Shown here: piece by piece, positions 43,832-53,497 of the stretch | Numbering within the stretch: the first letter of the stretch is position 1 | How the letters are laid out: every line of letters starts with the position of its first letter | NCBI RefSeq assembly: GCF_023276375.1 | Contig: NZ_JALLPK010000001.1 | Location: forward strand, 682,001 to 746,000 | Direction: 5' to 3' | Length of the DNA stretch: 64,000 nt | Source: Halocatena marina | GTDB taxonomy: Archaea; Halobacteriota; Halobacteria; Halobacteriales; Haloarculaceae | The notes under the pieces: generated by a model | The model's database searches: none | Told to the model about the DNA's origin: nothing | Seen by the model: the letters and a program-made list of their open reading frames with translations, nothing else | Program-made: the position numbers and the translations under genes

Positions 43832-44227
43832 GTGACCAATAATCAGTCTCTCGCCACAAGACTCAAAGAAGACCTAACAAATGACCTTCCAGTTAGTATC
43901 GTTTCTATCTTCCTTGCTATCGTCGCATCTTTCACATTTTCAACAATAAGTAGTATGTCTACCGGCAGCGTTTTGTTGGCGTTGAATATTGCCGTTTTCA
44001 TTCCGTATGCGTACGAACGTTACTGGCCAGTTGCGTACTCGACCGGCACAGCGGCAATTTGGACCCTTTCTGCGACACTAATCACAACTGGCCTCTTCAT
44101 CGGCGTATATCAAATTACGGTTGTTGTTCTTTCAATCAGTTCTGCTCCGGCAATCGCATTTGCTGTGACTGTGGTCATTCAGTATGGAACTGCAGCCCTG
44201 TTTGCTCGTGTTCGACGGGATGGGTAA
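43832..44227 (+). CDS. Small four-helix membrane protein
   Basis: A 131-residue protein with a polar N-terminus and about four hydrophobic helices (IVSIFLAIVASFTF; VLLALNIAVFIPYAY; AAIWTLSATLITTGLFIGVY; AIAFAVTVVIQYG). Starts at a GTG following GAAGGGAT. No family recognised. It sits 116 bp before a winged-helix gene and a second small membrane protein, possibly one functional group. Confidence 0.6.
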   Translation: MTNNQSLATRLKEDLTNDLPVSIVSIFLAIVASFTFSTISSMSTGSVLLALNIAVFIPYAYERYWPVAYSTGTAAIWTLSATLITTGLFIGVYQITVVVLSISSAPAIAFAVTVVIQYGTAALFARVRRDG

Positions 44228-44343
44228 GAGAAAACAACGGACGGTTCATGCTTCGAACAGCTATAATACATGTCATCGGAGGGAATAATTGGGCGTCCCA
44301 ACGGGGAAGACATAGAACGGTCACGGTCAGGAGGGAAAAACGT

Positions 44344-44688
44344 GTGATTGATGCCTCGGATAACGAGATACTCGAACTTCTCGCCGACAAATATGCTCAG
44401 ATGATTCTTCAACAGACACGAGACAAAGCAATGTCAGCGAAAGAACTCAGTGAAGAATGCGACATTTCCGTTTCTACAGTTTATCGACGAGCTGAACGGC
44501 TCGTCGAGTGCGGGCTTCTTTCTGAACGACGCGTTGCACACCCAGATGGCAATCACCATAGCATGTATGAGGCACGGCTGAACGAACTCACTATTCGTCT
44601 CGGAGATGAGGGTTTTGAAATAATTATTTCTGAGAAGCCAACAGGTGATCTCGCTGATCGATTTACAGAGATATGGGAGGGACTGTAA
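44344..44688 (+). CDS. ArsR/wHTH-type DNA-binding regulator
   Basis: A 114-residue winged-helix protein. The GTG at 44344 has a strong AGGAGG ribosome site 9 bases upstream. The core MSAKELSEECDISVSTVYRRAERLVECGLLSERR is a typical wHTH, followed by a dimer-forming tail. Its stop overlaps the next start (TAATG), coupling it to a three-TM membrane protein. This wHTH-membrane pairing recurs in haloarchaea. Likely an autoregulated or membrane-linked regulator; targets unknown. Confidence 0.78.
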   Translation: MIDASDNEILELLADKYAQMILQQTRDKAMSAKELSEECDISVSTVYRRAERLVECGLLSERRVAHPDGNHHSMYEARLNELTIRLGDEGFEIIISEKPTGDLADRFTEIWEGL

Positions 44689-45032
44689 TGATCATCCTGC
44701 AAGGGGATAAAATTCAGACCCACGCCGATTATCTCCTCTTACTTTCTATCTCTCTGATTGCAGTCGGACTAGCGCTGTTTCTCGTGCTCCATGCCTATCG
44801 GGGGTACCGACGCAACGACAGTACACGGATGCTGTTTCTCGCAAGCGGCCTCTGTCTTCTCACAGTCGTTCCAATGACGCTCTCGATCGGGATCAGCTCA
44901 CTCGGACAGACAACAGCGCTCCAATCCCGAGTATATACATTCTATCTTCCGATAATAATTCGAGTGTGCGAGATTGGTGGTCTCTGTGCTCTTCTCTACT
45001 CACTGCTTATTATCCCTGACCGCTCTGAATAA
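44688..45032 (+). CDS. Small three-TM membrane protein, DUF7521-like
   Basis: A 114-residue protein (MIILQGDKIQTH start) with three hydrophobic helices: LLLLSISLIAVGLALFLVL, MLFLASGLCLLTVVPMTL and VCEIGGLCALLYSLLI. The start codon shares bases with the stop of the wHTH gene upstream. Family assignment to DUF7521 rests on topology, length and partner rather than a search. The pairing suggests the membrane protein senses or modulates something for the regulator. Confidence 0.68.
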   Translation: MIILQGDKIQTHADYLLLLSISLIAVGLALFLVLHAYRGYRRNDSTRMLFLASGLCLLTVVPMTLSIGISSLGQTTALQSRVYTFYLPIIIRVCEIGGLCALLYSLLIIPDRSE

Positions 45033-45063
45033 TTTGATATCTATCCAGTAATTTCGAATCATC

Positions 45064-45615
45064 TCAGAGTCGTCGAGCCCTGAGAACGAACGTTTCGTGG
45101 CGTTCGTCAGCGTATTCGATCTCGAATCCAGCGTCGGTGAGTGCCGTTCGGGCGTCGGCAAGCGCGTAGCGTTCGTTTGTCGGTGGGCCGTCTTCCCCAG
45201 TTCCGTTGCTGGTCCAATCTGCGATTCCGATTACTCCATCAGGTTCTACAACACGCGCAAGTTCCTCAAGTGCCGCATCGCTTGCGAATTCGTGGTACGT
45301 CATCGTCGAGAATGCACAGTTCAGCGAAGCATCATCGAACGGGAGATCGCTCACTTCAGCAGTAACGCATTCGACGTTCTCAGGTACTCCTTTCTCACGG
45401 TATCGTTCGTGCATCTCATCTTGTACATCGACGGCGTACAGCGTTTCGGCATAGGGAGCCACGTCGTCTGTATAAAACCCCGTCCCACTACCGAGATCCG
45501 CGACCGTTCCGGACGGATTGAACAGCGAGAGCAGTTCCTCGACCGAAAGGTACCGGTATCGAGCGAAGTCTTCCAGCGCGTCGGCGTTCTCGATGTCGTA
45601 CGTGTGAAAGCCCAT
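45064..45615 (-). CDS. Class I SAM-dependent methyltransferase
   Basis: A 183-residue methyltransferase with VADLGSGTGFYTDDVAPYA (motif I), YAVDVQDEMHERY (motif II) and LPFDDASLNCAFSTMTYHEF (motif IV region), of the UbiE/Methyltransf_11 type. Substrate unknown. It is convergent with the wHTH/DUF7521 pair and followed, on the same strand, by the PAP2 gene upstream. Confidence 0.85.
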   Translation of the reverse strand: MGFHTYDIENADALEDFARYRYLSVEELLSLFNPSGTVADLGSGTGFYTDDVAPYAETLYAVDVQDEMHERYREKGVPENVECVTAEVSDLPFDDASLNCAFSTMTYHEFASDAALEELARVVEPDGVIGIADWTSNGTGEDGPPTNERYALADARTALTDAGFEIEYADERHETFVLRARRL

Positions 45616-45657
45616 ACGAGTGTGTTCTCTGCCGGCGGGGAAATAGCCTTAGACTCC

Positions 45658-46356
45658 TCATTTGTGACTGTACTCCCAACTTCCGAGCCCGAGCCCTCCA
45701 GCCACGACGACCAAGACAGACGTATAGCTTTGAGAGAGTACGACCGCGATGAGACCGAGTAGGGTGGAAACGACGAACGCGGGACGTGGATCCGCCTTCG
45801 TAAGCCGGTTCATTCCGACGAGAAACAGCAGTCCAAGGAGGATGCCTGTGAGGATATCAACAACGTAGTGAACGCCGAGAACGACACGAGAGAGCGCCAC
45901 GATCGTTACGATCGCTGCTGGTACGAGGTAGTTCTGCCCGTCCCGTTTCGTGAACAGCAGCGCTGCGCCACCGTACACAGCGGTCGATTTCAGGGCGTGC
46001 CCGCTGGGAAATCCAAAGCCACCGCTCGTCACCAGCGACTCGTACACCGGTTTGCTGCTCGCTGGAAGCCACGCCGGGAGCATAGCAGTCGTGGCTCCCG
46101 GCGGCCGCGGGAGCATAAAAACGTGCTTGAGACTCATTGTCAATGCAGACGTACCAAGTGCAAGCGCGAATAAGTACGAACAATCCTGTAACGGTGTATT
46201 CGTAATCGACGAATCACGGCTCACGATCCAATACGTCCCGATGATCCACAGTACAACGAACCACATATCGCCCAATTGTGTGATGAGTCCGGCGATAGCG
46301 ATAATCGACTCTGGAAGCTGCTTTATGACACCGATCTCTCCGAATCCACGCGACAT
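45658..46356 (-). CDS. PAP2-family membrane phosphatase
   Basis: A 232-residue membrane protein with about six helices. The phosphatidic-acid-phosphatase triad is present: KHVFMLPRPPG, SGGFGFPSGHAL and SRVVLGVHYVVDI. It likely removes phosphate from a lipid or lipid-linked (polyprenyl diphosphate) substrate at the membrane. Separated from the methyltransferase by about 40 bp. Confidence 0.9.
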   Translation of the reverse strand: MSRGFGEIGVIKQLPESIIAIAGLITQLGDMWFVVLWIIGTYWIVSRDSSITNTPLQDCSYLFALALGTSALTMSLKHVFMLPRPPGATTAMLPAWLPASSKPVYESLVTSGGFGFPSGHALKSTAVYGGAALLFTKRDGQNYLVPAAIVTIVALSRVVLGVHYVVDILTGILLGLLFLVGMNRLTKADPRPAFVVSTLLGLIAVVLSQSYTSVLVVVAGGLGLGSWEYSHK

Positions 46357-46593
46357 TTCGTCTACCTCTGAATGATCTGTCCTATTTGATCGTTGTATGC
46401 TTTATGAATACGATTAAACATCAAAAATCTCCATTGGAATATCACAATTGTATTATTTAGGAAAGAGAAGGGGCGGATGAGCTTCATTCTGACGATTATT
46501 CGTTGAATGTGTGTCTGTTACACACAAGGAATTGTTATGATGATATCGTTGACCGATCGTGCGGGCTTTGTGGCCGCCGTGCGAGGAACAAGT

Positions 46594-47751
46594 ATGCAGA
46601 ACGTGGACGCCGCCGGTCTCGGTATTGGTGATTCGTATTCACCTCGGATCATGGGTGTGCTCAACGTCAGCGAGGAGTCGCCGTATGAGCCGAGTGTGTT
46701 CGACGAGCCGAGCGGGGCAGCCGCCTACGTCGATGAGCGTCTCATCGATCAGGGAGCGGATATCGTTGACATCGGTCTCGAATCGGCGAACAAGCGGTTT
46801 TCAGTACTTTCAGCCGACGAGGAGTTAAAGCGGCTCGACACCGCTATCGAAACCATCGCATCGGTGAGTGGTGACGCCGTTTTCTCCATCGAGACGCGCT
46901 ATCACGAGGTTGCCGCTGCTGCTCTCGACGCAGGATTCGATATGGTGAACGACATCTGTGGCTTCGCCGATCCCGAAATGCCCCGTGTCTGTGAGGAGTA
47001 CGATGCTCCCGTCGTCAAAATGGCGAGTCCACCGGATCTCGAACGGCCGGGAGCGGTCGAATCTCCCGAGGAGATTTACGAAGCATTGCAGATGAACGGC
47101 TTCACAGACAAGACTATCATCGATCCCGCATTTGGCGGATGGAGTGCCGAGAAGACGCTCGAAGACGACCGGGAGACGTTCGCTCGCCTCGAGGAGTTCC
47201 GTGGACTGGGTCGACCACTCCTCGTCTCGATCAATCGCAAGAACTTCCTCCGGGAGCTTGCCGGACGCTCGACCGACGACGCGCTCCCCGTTTCGCTTGC
47301 AGCCACGTCGATGGCGGTCGAGCGCGGTGCTCACGTCATCCGTACACACGACGTCGCCGAGACGCGCGATGCGGCCATCATTGGACGGGAGTTCTCCCAG
47401 TACCGACCGTCGGAAACACGCCTTGGTATCGAGGAACTCGACGACGTTTCTCAAGGGATTGAACGCCACTTCGAGCAAAGCGATGGCAGCCCCGACAGCT
47501 CGGTGATACGGACGTTCGAGCTGTCGGGTCTTTCGACTGTCGACCAGAGCTGTCTTTCGACGCTTGCCGCTGAGCACGGTGCGACTTTCATCCACGGCGA
47601 ACGGGGGGTTCTCCTTGGCACAACCGAAGCGTTGTCGGCGCTCGCCGAGAACGGTGAGACGGGCGCTGTCAGTGAGAAAATGGATGACGATCACGCGTCG
47701 CTCGAACCAGTACTGGAAGCGATCGAAGAGCGGGTGAACGGAGGTCGGTAG
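46594..47751 (+). CDS. Dihydropteroate synthase
   Basis: Folate/pterin biosynthesis: couples a 6-hydroxymethylpterin diphosphate to p-aminobenzoate. The 385-residue enzyme shows IMGVLNVSEES (the conserved MGxLNVTPDS-type first strand), GADIVDIGLESANKR, FDMVNDICGF, VVKMASPP and IIDPAFGG. The final 110 residues extend beyond the normal DHPS barrel, as in other haloarchaeal versions. The ATG at 46594 (MQNVDAAGLG) is preferred; upstream ATGs at 46537/46540 are possible. Its neighbour is MptE, which makes the pyrophosphorylated pterin. Confidence 0.87.
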   Translation: MQNVDAAGLGIGDSYSPRIMGVLNVSEESPYEPSVFDEPSGAAAYVDERLIDQGADIVDIGLESANKRFSVLSADEELKRLDTAIETIASVSGDAVFSIETRYHEVAAAALDAGFDMVNDICGFADPEMPRVCEEYDAPVVKMASPPDLERPGAVESPEEIYEALQMNGFTDKTIIDPAFGGWSAEKTLEDDRETFARLEEFRGLGRPLLVSINRKNFLRELAGRSTDDALPVSLAATSMAVERGAHVIRTHDVAETRDAAIIGREFSQYRPSETRLGIEELDDVSQGIERHFEQSDGSPDSSVIRTFELSGLSTVDQSCLSTLAAEHGATFIHGERGVLLGTTEALSALAENGETGAVSEKMDDDHASLEPVLEAIEERVNGGR

Positions 47752-47752
47752 C

Positions 47753-48436
47753 GTGGATTTCGCCGACTGGGAGCCAGTGTATACAGCAATTCTCGACGAT
47801 TTTGGGTTCGACAGAGCTGGCGACGAGCGCGCCCGTGATCTGCTGGGGGACCTCACCACCGAATTCGATCTCTCTCGTCTCGTATTCACCGGTGGAACGG
47901 TCGCAGTCGTCGGTGGTGGTCCGTTGCCTTCGGAAGAACTCGCACGTGTTCACAGAGCAGACCGTGTCGTAGCCGTCGCTCACGCGGCCGAGATCTGCCG
48001 TCGTGAGGATATTCCAATCGATCTCGTGGTCACAGATCTCGATACAGACCCTGAACGAGCGGTGGTGCTGACTCAGGGAACGCCAGTTGCGGTTGCTGCT
48101 CACGGTGATAACATCCCTGCACTCGAAGCGTTTGTCCCGAAAATGACCCAGCGGAACGTGCTCGGGACAACACAAGCCAACCCGATCGGCCATCTGCTGA
48201 ACGTGGGTGGGTTCACAGATGGTGATCGTGCTGCCTTCATCGCCGACCACTGTGGGGCGAAATCGTTGATCTTCCCCGGCTGGGACTTCGATGATCCCGA
48301 CGTGAATCCCATCAAACGCCGAAAGCTCGCGTGGGCCGAACGGCTGCTCCGCTGGCTCGAACAGAGACGAAACGAACGCTTTGCAGTGCTCGATGGGCGA
48401 CGCGCGGCCATCGATACGACTGTGATTCCCGATTGA
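47753..48436 (+). CDS. mptE: 6-hydroxymethyl-7,8-dihydropterin pyrophosphokinase MptE
   Basis: DUF115-type pyrophosphokinase that activates 6-hydroxymethyl-dihydropterin, the substrate of dihydropteroate synthase. The 227-residue protein has FTGGTVAVVGGGPLPSE, PIDLVVTDLDTDPE, VAAHGDNIPAL and SLIFPGWDFDDPDVNP. GTG start 1 bp after the stop of the dihydropteroate synthase gene; the two form an operon. Confidence 0.9.
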   Translation: MDFADWEPVYTAILDDFGFDRAGDERARDLLGDLTTEFDLSRLVFTGGTVAVVGGGPLPSEELARVHRADRVVAVAHAAEICRREDIPIDLVVTDLDTDPERAVVLTQGTPVAVAAHGDNIPALEAFVPKMTQRNVLGTTQANPIGHLLNVGGFTDGDRAAFIADHCGAKSLIFPGWDFDDPDVNPIKRRKLAWAERLLRWLEQRRNERFAVLDGRRAAIDTTVIPD

Positions 48437-48480
48437 GTCCAGCCTCGAAGCTATCCCTCTGAATTTGAATACGAGCGTCT

Positions 48481-48888
48481 CTATCGTCGGTCGCGCTCGC
48501 CGTGGACGAGAAACGCGAGTGCTCCACCGATGAGCCCGAGGTTCTTGATGAAATGGACCATCTGAGCTTCTTTTTGATCCTCGTCAACGGCCCAGAAATC
48601 GTGCATCGTCGGCGTGACACCAACAAGAAACGTCAACACCGAGATGGCGGCGAGTCTCGGGAGCCGCCAGAGCATGATTCCAACGCTGCCAAACAGGAGT
48701 GCACCGCTGACGAAGGGCACTGTCTGTTCGGGATTTGGCGCGTTGTTGCTCTCTGCGTACTCGATCTTCTCATCGAGATTGCGTAAGTTATCAATAGCCG
48801 AGAACGCGAGCACACTCCCGAACACCAGCCGAGCCAAAAGAAACACCCGTCCACATGGTCGCTCGTCAGTCGTTTCCTCGTCAGTCAT
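48481..48888 (-). CDS. DoxX-like small membrane protein
   Basis: A 135-residue membrane protein with four hydrophobic helices (LLARLVFGSVLAFSAI; FVSGALLFGSVGIMLW; LAAISVLTFLVGVTP; FIKNLGLIGGALAFLVHG). The charged-acidic N-terminus and FIKNLGLIGGAL match DoxX/DoxD-like proteins. Physiological role not known; it is divergent from the Lhr helicase. Confidence 0.78.
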   Translation of the reverse strand: MTDEETTDERPCGRVFLLARLVFGSVLAFSAIDNLRNLDEKIEYAESNNAPNPEQTVPFVSGALLFGSVGIMLWRLPRLAAISVLTFLVGVTPTMHDFWAVDEDQKEAQMVHFIKNLGLIGGALAFLVHGERDRR

Positions 48889-49035
48889 CAGTCACTCACC
48901 TCCAAGACAGAGTGCATACCCAACGCTTCTCCCGCTAGCGTCTTAGTTCTTGATTGTTCCGTAATCATTCGATCTCCAAGCGTATGTAACGCGATTCTCC
49001 GACCCGTGACCCTTAATCGACTCGCACCACTATCA

Positions 49036-51870
49036 ATGTTGATGACGGAGGGTAAGACCGTCGGCGGTGCGGACGCGTTTACACATCTCGGTGATGCGGT
49101 CCGGTCGGCGCTTTCTGAACGGGGATTTGCAACCCCGACTGAGCCACAGCGCCGGGCAATTCCGGTTCTGGCCACCGGGTCGAACGCGCTCATTGTCGCT
49201 CCCACCGGAACGGGTAAAACTGAGACCGCAATGCTACCGGTGTTCGACGCTGTCGCCGGGACAGACCGCCACGGCATCTCCGTGCTCTACATTACGCCGC
49301 TTCGAGCACTGAATCGGGATATGCGCGATCGACTCGAATGGTGGGGTGAGCAGTTGGACATCGATATCGACGTCCGTCACGGCGACACGACCCGATATCA
49401 GCGCACGAAACAGGCGGATGATCCGCCCGACGTTCTCGTCACGACACCAGAAACCGTTCAGGCGATGCTCACGGGCTCGAAGCTCAGACGAGCGCTGGAA
49501 GATGTCGAACACGTCGTCGTGGATGAAGTCCACGAGCTCGCAAACTCAAAGCGTGGTGCACAGCTCACCATCGGTCTCGAACGGCTTCGGGAACTCGCGG
49601 GATCGTTCCAGCGCATTGGTCTTTCGGCAACCGTCGGCGATCCCGAAGACGTTGGACGATTTCTCACGGGTGATCGAGGCTGTGACATCGTCGAAGTCGA
49701 CGTCGGGAGCACGCTCGACATTCGCGTTCGTACCCCCGAAATCACGCCGGAAGACGAGCGATTAGCTGGCCGATTGATGACCGACGAAGAGACCGCCAGC
49801 CACATCCGTTTGATACGCGACCTCATCGACGAGCACGAATCGACGCTCGTCTTCGTCAACACCCGCCAGACCGCGGAAGCGCTCGGCTCCCGTTTCAAAG
49901 AACTGGATCTGAGTGTTGGTATCCACCACGGCTCGCTCTCGAAACCTGCCCGTATCGAGGTCGAAGACCGGTTCAAGGCCGGCGAGCTCGCTTCGCTCTT
50001 GTGCACTTCCTCGATGGAACTCGGCATCGATGTCGGTCGCATTGATCACGTCATTCAGTATTCGAGCCCGCGACAGGTCTCTCGCCTCCTCCAGCGCGTT
50101 GGACGAGCGGGTCACCGTCAGGACGTCCTGTCGTCGGGGACGATCATCACCACACTACCGGGAGATACGTTCGAAGCACTCGATATCGCAACGAAGGCAG
50201 TCGATGGAACAGTCGAACCGACGGAAATCCACGAGGGAAGTCTCGACACCGTCGCCAATCAGATCGCCGGGCTGTTGATGGGCACAGGTGAGATCGGAGC
50301 GATGCGTGCCTACGAGATCGTTACTCGGGCGTACCCGTTTCGCACACTCACTCAGGAGTCGTTTCGCGCTGTTGTCCGAGAGCTGTCGAACAACCGTCTC
50401 CTTTGGCTCGATGAGGATGCCGATCGTCTCGAAAAATCTGGCGGGACGTGGCAGTACTTCTACGACAATCTGTCGATGATTCCGGATGAGGCGACCTACG
50501 CTGTCGAGGACGTGGCGAGCGGGCGACAGATCGGAACGCTCGATGAACGGTTCGTCGTGAACTTTGCCGAACCGGGTGAGGTGTTCATCCAACGCGGTGA
50601 GATGTGGCGCATCGTCGAGGTCGATGACGGGGACGAGGAGGTCACAGTGACACCGATCGAAGATCCTGGTGGTGAGGTTCCTTCGTGGACTGGACAGGAG
50701 ATTCCCGTTCCATTCGCGGTCGCACAGGGTGTCGGTTCGCTCCGCGCAACGGCCCGTCAGGCGTTCGACGATGGGGCCTCCCGAGCGACGGCCGCCCGCC
50801 AGCTCTGCGAGCGCTATCCGACCGACGAGCACACAGCACAGGAAGCGCTCGCACAGATCGAAAAGCACACGATGGCGATGCCCGATGCGGATCGGATCGT
50901 CGTCGAATCCTACGGCCGTGAGATCGTCATCAACGCCTGCTTCGGGCATATGATCAACGAAACGATCGGGCGGGTTATTTCGGCGCTCATCGGCCAGCAA
51001 ACCGGATCCTCCGTTGGGCTCGAAACGGATCCATACCGCATCGCGTGTGAAGTCCCACGCGGAGTCACACCAACAGACGTGATCGAGGTGTTGGAGACAA
51101 CCGTGCCAGAGCACGTCGAGGGAGTCATCGAACTGAGCCTGAAGCGTGCCGCTGTGTTGAAGTTTAAACTCGCACAGGTTGCGACGAAATTCGGGGCGTT
51201 GAAACGCTGGCACGGCTCCGGATCGTTCGGTCGGACGCGCCTGCTCGATGCGCTTGCGGATACGCCTGTCTACGACGAAGCCGTCCGCGAGGTGCTCTAC
51301 GAGGAGCTTGCTGTCCCTGAAACGATTGACATCTTCCGGCAGATCCAGTCGGGCGGGATCGATATCGCTGTTGTCAGCGGACGAACCCCAATCGGAACCG
51401 GTGGTCGCTCTTCGGGACGCGAACTCCTTACGCCCGAGAACGCCGATGCAAGCGTCGTCCAGACCGTCAAAGAGCGCATCCGAGACGACCGGGTCATTCT
51501 CTTTTGTCTCCACTGCACGGAGTGGGAGCGGACCCAAACGGTGAAACGCGTCCCTGATCAACCCGAGTGCCCGAACTGCGGTTCGACCCAAATCGCTGCG
51601 CTCAATCCGTGGGACGACGACACGGTGAAAGCGGTGCGAGTCTCAGAAAAGGACGAAGAACAGGAGAAGATGACCCAACGCGCCTACCGCGCGGCGAATC
51701 TCGTTCAGAGCCACGGCAAGCGAGCGGTCATCGCGCTCGCTGCACGCGGCGTCGGCCCGCACAACGCAGCGCGGATCATCTCGAAACTCCGGGAGAATGA
51801 AGACGACTTCTATCGAGACATCCTTTCACAGGAACGACAGTACGCGCGAACGAAATCGTTCTGGGAGTAG
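49036..51870 (+). CDS. Lhr-family DEAD/DEAH ATP-dependent helicase
   Basis: A 944-residue superfamily-2 helicase of the Lhr type. Motif I APTGTGKTE, DEVHEL (motif II), LSATVGD (motif III) and RVGRAGHRQD (motif VI) are all visible. A long Lhr core follows, then a zinc-finger (CLHC...CPNC) and an arginine-containing C-terminus. Archaeal Lhr proteins unwind DNA/RNA hybrids and join repair or RNA metabolism. The ATG at 49036 is chosen; a GTG at 49006 would add ten residues and another ATG lies at 49042. Which Lhr subgroup is not settled. Confidence 0.88.
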   Translation: MLMTEGKTVGGADAFTHLGDAVRSALSERGFATPTEPQRRAIPVLATGSNALIVAPTGTGKTETAMLPVFDAVAGTDRHGISVLYITPLRALNRDMRDRLEWWGEQLDIDIDVRHGDTTRYQRTKQADDPPDVLVTTPETVQAMLTGSKLRRALEDVEHVVVDEVHELANSKRGAQLTIGLERLRELAGSFQRIGLSATVGDPEDVGRFLTGDRGCDIVEVDVGSTLDIRVRTPEITPEDERLAGRLMTDEETASHIRLIRDLIDEHESTLVFVNTRQTAEALGSRFKELDLSVGIHHGSLSKPARIEVEDRFKAGELASLLCTSSMELGIDVGRIDHVIQYSSPRQVSRLLQRVGRAGHRQDVLSSGTIITTLPGDTFEALDIATKAVDGTVEPTEIHEGSLDTVANQIAGLLMGTGEIGAMRAYEIVTRAYPFRTLTQESFRAVVRELSNNRLLWLDEDADRLEKSGGTWQYFYDNLSMIPDEATYAVEDVASGRQIGTLDERFVVNFAEPGEVFIQRGEMWRIVEVDDGDEEVTVTPIEDPGGEVPSWTGQEIPVPFAVAQGVGSLRATARQAFDDGASRATAARQLCERYPTDEHTAQEALAQIEKHTMAMPDADRIVVESYGREIVINACFGHMINETIGRVISALIGQQTGSSVGLETDPYRIACEVPRGVTPTDVIEVLETTVPEHVEGVIELSLKRAAVLKFKLAQVATKFGALKRWHGSGSFGRTRLLDALADTPVYDEAVREVLYEELAVPETIDIFRQIQSGGIDIAVVSGRTPIGTGGRSSGRELLTPENADASVVQTVKERIRDDRVILFCLHCTEWERTQTVKRVPDQPECPNCGSTQIAALNPWDDDTVKAVRVSEKDEEQEKMTQRAYRAANLVQSHGKRAVIALAARGVGPHNAARIISKLRENEDDFYRDILSQERQYARTKSFWE

Positions 51871-51912
51871 TCTTGCCATATCTTCCACTGGAAAATCCCG
51901 GTATCCGACTTT

Positions 51913-52914
51913 TCACCCTGATCTGTGTGGGTCTCCGTGAACGAGCAAGTCGAGAATCAGTTCTCGGAACCGCTCTCCGTCCACCGATTCGACGACACGG
52001 GTGTTCGCGGGCAGGTCGGTGACGCCGTTCTCATCAACTAAGCTGTACCCCCGCGTCATCCCCTCTCGTTCGTCGACAGCAACTGGATACGTGTTTGTCT
52101 CGGTGATGATCGATGGATCGAGAAGTCCCGCGATGGTCAGCGAATCGGATTGCGTCGTTCCGTCGATTCCTTGCGTTTCGCGGGTGTGTTCGCACGCTGG
52201 CCGAGCGGTTTCGAGGAAGAAATCGGCGTACGGCGACTCCGATCGCGCTGCCTCTATCGGTTCGAATTCTTCGGTCCTGAGTGTCGCGTGTTCGAGACAG
52301 ACACCCCAATCGACGAGCGTAACGTCGATTTCGGATAGCACTCGCGTTGCAGCGTCCGGATCGACCCAGAAGTTGAACTCGGCAGCCGGCGTCACGTTCC
52401 CGAGGCAGTTGCGCGCGCCTCCCATCACCCAGACGGAATCGAGTAACTCACCCAAATTGGGCTCGTGCTGGAGCGCCACCGCGACGTTCGTCAACGGACC
52501 GATACAGGCGAGTGTAATCTCACCGGGGTTCTCTCTTGCGGTTCGAACGATGTACTCGACTGCGTGTTCGTCGGCCGACGGAATCCCCGTCTCCGGAAAG
52601 AGGTCCCCACCGAGACCGCCCGTTCCGTGGACTTCTTCGGCCGTCTCGTGATCTTTTATGAGCGGTGACCGCGCGCCTTCGTAGACAGGTACGTCTTCTG
52701 CATCCGCCAGCGCGAGCGTGTACTTTGCGTTCTCGACCTCGTGTTCGAATTCAACGTTCCCGGCGACGACAGTCACTCCTTCGAGGACAGCGTGATCCGA
52801 ACACACCGCGAGCAGCAGAGCTATCGTATCATCCCCGGCGGTGTCTGTATCGACAATTAAGCGGCGAGCGCTGTCACTGTCTGCTTTCACGTTCGCAGTT
52901 GTATTCGTCTCCAT
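51913..52914 (-). CDS. Inosine/uridine-preferring nucleoside hydrolase
   Basis: A 333-residue enzyme with the calcium-binding signature DTDTAGDDTIALLLA (canonical DTDxGxDDxxA), GPLTNVAVAL and DPDAATRVL. It hydrolyses the N-glycosidic bond of nucleosides. The ATG at 52914 (METNTTANVK) was chosen; upstream residues in the same frame are hydrophobic and unlike the family. Its end faces the Lhr gene. Confidence 0.9.
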   Translation of the reverse strand: METNTTANVKADSDSARRLIVDTDTAGDDTIALLLAVCSDHAVLEGVTVVAGNVEFEHEVENAKYTLALADAEDVPVYEGARSPLIKDHETAEEVHGTGGLGGDLFPETGIPSADEHAVEYIVRTARENPGEITLACIGPLTNVAVALQHEPNLGELLDSVWVMGGARNCLGNVTPAAEFNFWVDPDAATRVLSEIDVTLVDWGVCLEHATLRTEEFEPIEAARSESPYADFFLETARPACEHTRETQGIDGTTQSDSLTIAGLLDPSIITETNTYPVAVDEREGMTRGYSLVDENGVTDLPANTRVVESVDGERFRELILDLLVHGDPHRSG

Positions 52915-53044
52915 CTTTCTATCCTCTCTTGTTGGGGGCCACAACACAAGTATGTGCACGCTCTGATAGCATCCGAGAACGAACAACTATCATTCATTAC
53001 TAGTGAACGAAATTATTTTATACGACTCTCGAATGCGATAGTAT

Positions 53045-53458
53045 ATGTGTGGTCGTCTCGCTGACGCTGCCCCCGATAGTGCCTTCGGACGCGTAGTAGT
53101 GGCCGTTCTGTCCGCATCGATTGGTGTTCCAGCAGCCATTGTTACGATCTTTGGACTGGGAAGTGAGATGTTTTTGCTAATTCCGATCGCCGTCGCGTGT
53201 GTAACTCTCTACGTTGCAGCTACCTACACGATGAGCGTTATCACGGACGCCGAACAGACCCCCGACACCGAACAACAATCCGAGAGCCAAGAGGCAGATT
53301 CTTCGACGGACCCTATCGCCACCCTCCGGATGCGATACGCTCGTGGTGAACTCACCGATCAGGAGTTCGAACATCGCCTCGAACGGCTGCTCGAAACCGA
53401 ATCAAATTCGGAATCGGAATCGGAACGACAACCAGATCGCCTCGGAGAGCTCGTCTGA
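53045..53458 (+). CDS. SHOCT-domain membrane protein
   Basis: A 137-residue protein with two hydrophobic helices (VVVAVLSASIGVPAAIVTI and MFLLIPIAVACVTLYVAATY), a Glu/Gln-rich linker, and a C-terminal SHOCT domain (ATLRMRYARGELTDQEFEHRLERLLE). It probably acts as a membrane-attached assembly module; the function is unknown. Divergent from the nucleoside hydrolase. Confidence 0.82.
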   Translation: MCGRLADAAPDSAFGRVVVAVLSASIGVPAAIVTIFGLGSEMFLLIPIAVACVTLYVAATYTMSVITDAEQTPDTEQQSESQEADSSTDPIATLRMRYARGELTDQEFEHRLERLLETESNSESESERQPDRLGELV

Positions 53459-53497
53459 TTCAGACTGTGTACCGCAAGTAGTTGATTTCTTCTCGCG

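Noticed and set aside
46825..47889. 354-codon minus-strand ORF opposite dihydropteroate synthase
   Set aside because: Antisense shadow. The plus-strand gene has clear DHPS motifs and its operon partner mptE.
50155..51591. 478-codon minus-strand ORF across the Lhr helicase
   Set aside because: It lies entirely inside the helicase gene in an antisense frame. High-GC coding regions create such long shadows; no motif or promoter supports it.
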